A stretch of DNA of 56,536 nt from Deltaproteobacteria bacterium (GTDB lineage: Bacteria; Myxococcota_A; UBA9042; PHBI01; JACKFB01): NCBI GenBank assembly GCA_020632695.1, contig JACKFB010000023.1:1-56536 (forward strand). Reading direction: 5' to 3'. The notes beneath the pieces were generated by a model that saw nothing but the letters and a program-made list of their open reading frames with translations, ran no database searches and was not told the origin of the DNA. The position numbers and the translations under genes were made by a program. Below, in pieces: positions 52,392-56,536 of the stretch (position 1 is the first letter of the stretch; every line of letters begins with the position of its first letter).

Positions 52392-53036
52392 TCAGCCGCG
52401 CGCGGCGGCCAGGGCCTCGCCGATGCCGGTGAGGATCGGCCTCCACCCGATGAGCAGCCAGTCGCCCTCGGTGCGGACCGTGGTCAGGCCGAACACCGGC
52501 GCGGCGGTCGCCAGGATGCGTCGCAGGGCGCGGTTGTCACGCAGCTTGGGCACCTGCAGCAGATCCAGCTCGAAGCGGTCGCCCTTGGCGTCGACGATGA
52601 CCGGCGGGCGCTTGCCCATGAAGTTGAGCATGTTCGCCGGGTTCCGCAGGTCCAACGCGCCCGAGGCCAGCACCTGGGCGATGGGCGTATTGGGGGTGAG
52701 CGCCTTGGCGGCCAGGTCGCGCACGCGCAGCACCAGGATGAGGCGGTCGCCGCCCAGGCGCACGTCCTCGACCTCGAGGGTCGCCGAGGACTCCAGGCGG
52801 TTGCCCATGAAGGCCACGGTCGCGTCGAAGCGCAGGCCGGGGGGAACGGCGCGCAGGCTCACCGCCTCGGGCGCGTTCTTGCCGGGGGGGATCTGGGCCA
52901 GCGCCCAACGGACGGCGTCCAGCGGGATGGCGATCTGGCGGCGCAGGCCGAAGATCGCCGCCTTGAGGATGGCGTCGGGGTGGCTGAGGACGTGGTCGCG
53001 GGCGGAGCGGACGGCTTCGAGAACGGGGATGGCCAT
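52392..53036 (-). CDS. Conserved hypothetical protein
   Basis: 214 residues, ATG 53036. No signal peptide. Amphipathic helices at the start (VRSARDHVLSHPDAILKAAI), then alternating strands (SLRAVPPGLRFDATVAFMGN, ATLEVEDVRLGGDRLILVLR, RVRDLAAKALTPNTPIAQVL), NMLNFMGKRPPVIVDAKGDR, and a final VFGLTTVRTEGDWLLIGWRP. The layout recalls lipid-binding or SRPBCC-like folds but I do not recognise the family. Separate from the MBL-fold gene by 55 bases on the same strand. Confidence 0.65.
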   Translation of the reverse strand: MAIPVLEAVRSARDHVLSHPDAILKAAIFGLRRQIAIPLDAVRWALAQIPPGKNAPEAVSLRAVPPGLRFDATVAFMGNRLESSATLEVEDVRLGGDRLILVLRVRDLAAKALTPNTPIAQVLASGALDLRNPANMLNFMGKRPPVIVDAKGDRFELDLLQVPKLRDNRALRRILATAAPVFGLTTVRTEGDWLLIGWRPILTGIGEALAAARG

Positions 53037-53091
53037 GAAGGGATGCCTCGGGGTCGGGGGGCTGGGGAGATGACGGATGGGGGCGCTACCC

Positions 53092-53697
53092 TCAGCGGGT
53101 CAGCGAGACGATGAGCTCGGCCAGGGCGGCGCGGCCGCCGCGGAAGACGGGCCAGCCGTCGCCGACGAGCACGGCCTCGAGGTGCTCGAGCTCGAGCAGG
53201 CGGCGAATCGAGCCGTAGACCGCCGGGCGGTCGGTGAGCTTGGCGTCGGGCAGCAGGTTGAGGCGGCCGCCGCGCTGGCCGCGCACGAGGTCGCCGGTGA
53301 TGAGGGTGGTGCCGTCGAGCAGGAAGGCCAGCTCGCCCGGCGTCTTGGAGCCGCGCATCTCCAGGGCCACCAGGCCGTCGACCAGGGTGTCCCCGTCGCC
53401 GAGCCAGCGCGTGACCGGCAGCGGCAGGGCGCCCTCTTCGCCGCGGGGGCCGGCGATGGGGGCGTCGAAGAGCGCGGCGATGTCGGCGGCACCGCGGGTG
53501 TGGTCCGAGTTGGTCACGGCGACCCAGGACACGCCGCCGAGGTCGCGCACGTGCTGCAGGTCGTGCTCCGAGAGCGGCAATGGGTCGATGAGCACGCAGC
53601 CGCCGTCGCGGACCAGGCAGGTGCCGTGGAAGTCCACGTTGCGGGCCTCATCGAAGACCGACCAGCCGAAGAGATCGTCGCGGTGGAGCTGCTTCAC
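53092..53697 (-). CDS. Metallo-beta-lactamase-fold protein with incomplete metal motif
   Basis: 201 residues, ATG 53697. MBL fold: FHGTCLVRDGGCVLIDPLPL, then VSWVAVTNSDHTRGAADIAA at the place of HxHxDH, GELAFLLDGTTLITGDLVRG for the next metal Asp, LVGDGWPVFRGG at the last His site. The first two histidines are replaced (NSDH) and the last metal His is replaced by Asp (GDG), so only one metal may bind or the fold may be reused. Enzymatic function uncertain. Follows the lipoprotein gene by 19 bases. Confidence 0.7.
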   Translation of the reverse strand: MKQLHRDDLFGWSVFDEARNVDFHGTCLVRDGGCVLIDPLPLSEHDLQHVRDLGGVSWVAVTNSDHTRGAADIAALFDAPIAGPRGEEGALPLPVTRWLGDGDTLVDGLVALEMRGSKTPGELAFLLDGTTLITGDLVRGQRGGRLNLLPDAKLTDRPAVYGSIRRLLELEHLEAVLVGDGWPVFRGGRAALAELIVSLTR

Positions 53698-53716
53698 GAT
53701 CGCACCCCGCCCAGCA

Positions 53717-54286
53717 TCACAGCCGATTGAGCAGCCACTTGCCGTCCTCCTTGAAGAAGACGACGCGGCGGTCGTAGCCGCTGGGGAAGTGGAACAGCGC
53801 CTCGACGTTGCCGCCGCCCATCTCGCGGGTCTCGACCAGCTTCATGCCCTTGGTGCCGGCCTGGATGGCCTGGGCGAGGCCGCGGTAGAGGCGGTCGCCG
53901 TAGCGCTCGGTGCTGGTGAGCAGGGTGTCGCCGAGGCGCTTGGTGGTCGTCGTGCGCATGGCGTCCATGTCCTTCTTGCCGGCGGCGTCGAGGAAGGCGC
54001 CGAACACCGTGTGCATCTCGCGGCGGCCAGGTCCGTCGAGCTCCACGACGTTGCCCGAGCCGGGGGCGGCGCTGGCGCGTCCTGCGCGGGTCGGGGCCGG
54101 CGGGGTCGCCGGGGTGCTGCTGGCGGCTGGGGCCGGCGTCGCGGGGGCGGCGGCAGGGGCCGCCTCGCAGGGCGCGCACTCGCAGACGCAGGGCGCCGCC
54201 GGGGCGGGCGGGGCGTTGCAGCCGCCGAGGGTGAGGCCGCACGCGGCGGCGGCGATGAGGGCGAGGGTGCGGCGCGTCGGTGACAT
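53717..54286 (-). CDS. Putative lipoprotein with Cys/Ala-Pro-rich linker
   Basis: 189 residues from ATG 54286; the longer frame to 54349 is rejected because the signal sequence starts here. MSPTRRTLALIAAAACGLTL then lipobox LGGC. A linker CVCECAPCEAAPAAAP with four Cys in a CxCxCxxC pattern, then Ala/Pro-rich sequence, is followed by an alpha/beta domain (REMHTVFGAFLDAAGKKDMD, GDRLYRGLAQAIQAGTKGMK) with SNTF2-like layout (VEALFHFPSGYDRRVVFFKE, DGKWLLNRL). Function unknown. First of a small group with the MBL-fold gene. Confidence 0.6.
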   Translation of the reverse strand: MSPTRRTLALIAAAACGLTLGGCNAPPAPAAPCVCECAPCEAAPAAAPATPAPAASSTPATPPAPTRAGRASAAPGSGNVVELDGPGRREMHTVFGAFLDAAGKKDMDAMRTTTTKRLGDTLLTSTERYGDRLYRGLAQAIQAGTKGMKLVETREMGGGNVEALFHFPSGYDRRVVFFKEDGKWLLNRL

Positions 54287-54338
54287 GGGCTTCTCGGGGC
54301 TTGTCGCCTTGGGGGGGCTGCGGGAGTGAGTCGCTCGT

Positions 54339-56282
54339 TTAGTCCACACCGTGCCCGTCGGGCAAGCCCGACGTCGCGGCGTCGCCCGCGCTGGCCAGCA
54401 CCGGCTCGAACGCGGCGCGCATCACGTCGACGTTCTTCTCGCCGACACCCCGCACGGCCAGCCAGGCCGAGAGCGTCGGCTCGGGCGGCGCCGCGACCAG
54501 CGCCTCGAGGACGCGGTTGGTCGCGATGCAGTAGGCGGGGAGGCCGGCCTCGCGCGCGGCCTGGAGGCGAGCCTCCTTCAGCGCGTCGAGCAGGTCGCGC
54601 TCCTCCGCGCTGTGTACGACCGGCGGGCTCGACGCCGTCCCGCGGCGGCTCGGGCGCTCGGGGGCCAGCGCCAGCTCGACGCTGCGGCGGCGCCACATCA
54701 CGTCGTGGCCGAGCGGGGTCAGCGTCGGGCGGCGTCCGGTGGTGCAGCCGGCGTCGTCGAGGGCCGAGAGCAGCGCCATCAGCCGCGTGTGCGTGTGGTC
54801 GGAGAGGATGCCGAAGGACTTCGTCTCCGCCAGGGGGGAGGAGGCGACCTCGGGCCGCGGATCGCCGCGCAGCACGCGCGCCAGCTCGGTGCGCGCCACC
54901 CGCCCCGAGGCTCTGGCGACCGCGCTCAGCGCCTTCTGGACGACGATCTCCTCGTCCTCGCTGAGCGGCCGCGTCGGCAGGGCCAGCGCGCGGTCCTTGG
55001 TGGTCGCGCCGCCCTCGTCGCGGGCCTTCTTCGGCTTCAGTCCCGGGACGCCCGAGTCGCCGGTGCAGTGGTCGCACGCGCCGCAGCCCTCGTCGCCGAT
55101 GGTGCGCCGCTCGCCGAAGTAGCGCAGGATCGCCGAGTGCCGGCAGCCCTCCTCGTAGGCGTAGCGCACGATCTGCTTGAGCTTCTGGCGCTCGACCTCG
55201 GCGAAGGCGGTCCGCTGCTCGACCGGCAGCTCCTCGCCGCCCTTGTCGATGAAGAACTCGTGGATGCGCGTGTCGGCGTAGGTGAAGAGCAGCACGCAGC
55301 GGGCCGGCGCCCCGTCGCGGCCGGCGCGGCCCGCCTCCTGGTAGTAGGCCTCCAGTGAGCCGGGGATGTCGTAGTGGACGACGGCGCGCACGTCGGGCTT
55401 GTCGATGCCCATGCCGAAGGCGTTGGTGGCGACGATGACGCGGATGGTGTTGCCCTGGAAGGCGTCCTGCACGTCGCGACGGGCTTCGTCGTCCAGGCCG
55501 CCGTGGTAGACGCCGGCCGAGATCCCCAGGCGGCTCAGCGTCAGCGCGACGTCCTCGCAGTGGCGCCGGGTCGCGCAGTAGATGACCACGGAGCCTTCGA
55601 TGCCGGCCAGCAGCCGCCGCAGATGCTCGGTCTTCTCGGTCATGCGGCGGATCGGCACCACCGACAGGTGCAGGTTGGGGCGCAGGAAGCCGGTGATGGT
55701 GACCAGCGGCTCGTGCAGGCCGAGCTGGCTGACGATGTCCGCGCGCACCCGCTCGGTGGCCGTGGCGGTGAAGGCCGCGACGCGCTGAGCGCCCAGCTCG
55801 CCCACCGCGCGCCCCAGCCCCAGGTAGTCCGGGCGGAAGTCGTGGCCCCACGACGAGATGCAGTGGGCCTCGTCGACGACGAAGAGCGCGATGGGCAGCC
55901 GCCGCAGCACGGCCATCGCGCCGTCGTACCGGAAGCGCTCCGGCGCCACGTACAGAAGCTTCAAGGCGCCCGAGGCGGCGTCCTCGAGCACCTGGCGCTG
56001 CTCACCCGGGTCCTGGGTGCTGTTGACGAAGGCCGCCGGCACCCCGAGCCGCCGCAGCCCGTCCACCTGATCCTTCATCAAGCTGATGAGCGGCGACACC
56101 ACCAGCGTGACCCCGTCCAGACACAGCGCCGGGAGCTGATAGCAGAGCGACTTCCCCGCCCCCGTCGGCATCACCGCCACCACCGGCCGCGACGCCAGGA
56201 TGGCCTCCACCACCGGCCGCTGCCCCGGCCGGAAGCCGGAGAAGCCAAAATGCTGAGCGAGCGCCGAGTCGAGCAGATCCAT
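54339..56282 (-). CDS. recQ: ATP-dependent DNA helicase RecQ
   Basis: 647 residues from ATG 56282. Superfamily 2 3'-5' helicase. Walker A VMPTGAGKSLCYQLPAL, DEAH-type VVDEAHCISSWGHDFRPDYL, aromatic-rich loop, motif VI QEAGRAGRDGAPA. RecQ-C zinc site CRHSAILRYFGE...CGACDHC. A linker, then an HRDC domain (ERDLLDALKEARLQAAREAG, LSAWLAVRGVGEKNVDVMRA). Acts in recombination and repair, restarting forks. Length is normal. Its start is just before dispersed repeat copy B, the next feature upstream. Confidence 0.96.
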   Translation of the reverse strand: MDLLDSALAQHFGFSGFRPGQRPVVEAILASRPVVAVMPTGAGKSLCYQLPALCLDGVTLVVSPLISLMKDQVDGLRRLGVPAAFVNSTQDPGEQRQVLEDAASGALKLLYVAPERFRYDGAMAVLRRLPIALFVVDEAHCISSWGHDFRPDYLGLGRAVGELGAQRVAAFTATATERVRADIVSQLGLHEPLVTITGFLRPNLHLSVVPIRRMTEKTEHLRRLLAGIEGSVVIYCATRRHCEDVALTLSRLGISAGVYHGGLDDEARRDVQDAFQGNTIRVIVATNAFGMGIDKPDVRAVVHYDIPGSLEAYYQEAGRAGRDGAPARCVLLFTYADTRIHEFFIDKGGEELPVEQRTAFAEVERQKLKQIVRYAYEEGCRHSAILRYFGERRTIGDEGCGACDHCTGDSGVPGLKPKKARDEGGATTKDRALALPTRPLSEDEEIVVQKALSAVARASGRVARTELARVLRGDPRPEVASSPLAETKSFGILSDHTHTRLMALLSALDDAGCTTGRRPTLTPLGHDVMWRRRSVELALAPERPSRRGTASSPPVVHSAEERDLLDALKEARLQAAREAGLPAYCIATNRVLEALVAAPPEPTLSAWLAVRGVGEKNVDVMRAAFEPVLASAGDAATSGLPDGHGVD

Positions 56283-56348
56283 CGGGGATCCCTTAGCGCA
56301 GCATGGGTACGCCCACAAGCGTCGCGGAGGTTGTCCGAGGCGCCGCCT

Positions 56349-56483
56349 GAGGCGGCTACGGACACCGCTGGCGGCGTCGCTCCCTCGCGTCGGGCCTGCG
56401 ACGGGCCTGGGGCCCGACTCGGCCCGCGCTCGGTCGCGCCACCACCAGCGGCGCCCTCGCTCGCCTCATTCGGCGCCTCTACA
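56349..56483 (+). repeat. Dispersed structured repeat, copy B
   Basis: Aligns with 38959-39095 along its length by eye (about 80-85% identity). Starts GAGGCGGCTACGGAC, keeps the outer arms CCGCTGG/CCAGCGG and the inner hairpin GGGC/GCCC with different loop bases. The sequence after it (GGGTTCCGGGTCGGT at the window end) may be the start of another hexanucleotide tract. Confidence 0.7.
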
Positions 56484-56536
56484 TCGATGGCGGGCTTCGG
56501 CGGGGCTGCGGCGGGGCTCGGGGGTTCCGGGTCGGT

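Overview
The window is very GC-rich DNA (visibly above 70% G+C) from a Gram-negative bacterium that looks like a member of the Myxococcota (the former delta-proteobacterial myxobacteria and relatives). The evidence is the density of exported lipoproteins, thrombospondin-type-3 calcium repeats, Cys-rich von Willebrand A proteins, a DUF2330 protein with a MYXO-CTERM-like tail, ECF sigma factors paired with exported proteins, two sigma-54-type promoters, a complete NHEJ set and a classical menaquinone pathway. No rRNA, tRNA, CRISPR, transposase or phage gene was recognised.

Layout. 1-3.0 kb: end of a glycoside-hydrolase-like exported protein, a lipoprotein and a DUF5995 protein. 3.2-13.0 kb: secreted and envelope proteins: a DUF2914 protein, a Cys-rich vWA/lamin-tail protein, a frame-broken exported protein, then a translationally coupled chain DUF2330 - ECF sigma (frameshifted) - membrane TPR protein - TSP3 lipoprotein. 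13.1-13.9 kb: a Phd/YefM antitoxin with a broken ParE and a rearrangement scar. 14.0-17.9 kb: an ECF sigma factor surrounded by three small exported proteins whose upstream regions share a promoter-like motif. 18.0-21.1 kb: FocA/NirC-type channel and large-subunit catalase. 21.4-26.9 kb: NHEJ island: LigD, two Ku proteins (one fused to a second domain), a tiny zinc-ribbon protein, then a Uma2 nuclease. 27.4-28.2 kb: an orphan lower-GC gene bracketed by two related palindromes. 28.3-35.4 kb: one 2346-residue ORF with 32 Cys/Ca repeats fused to an OmpA porin. 35.7-38.9 kb: flavodoxin-like protein, small membrane protein, BLUF photosensor overlapping an EAL phosphodiesterase, and a sigma-54-promoted DUF2383 protein. 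38.9-40.7 kb: a composite repeat region around a four-helix-bundle gene. 40.8-51.6 kb: class V aminotransferase, then menaquinone synthesis (UbiE/MenG, polyprenyl synthase, MenI, MenC-MenE fusion, MenA, MenB, MenD, MenF). 51.8-56.3 kb: GbsR-type regulator, three uncharacterised genes, RecQ.

Two themes stand out. First, tracts of a degenerate hexanucleotide (CCGAGA/CCGGGG and variants, including seven perfect GGGGCC units) occur at five places. Three of them are inside genes, and in the two whose N-terminus is visible the tract follows directly after the membrane segment as a low-complexity spacer. Second, several genes in the first 11 kb are interrupted by single-base indels in G/C runs. These are either assembly errors near the repeats or true decay, and the sequence alone cannot decide. 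The menF-D-B-A-CE genes overlap or nearly abut and run as one operon away from the GbsR-type regulator. The thioesterase MenI, the prenyl synthase and the methyltransferase lie at its far end, giving a near-complete route from chorismate to menaquinone; only a MenH is not seen.
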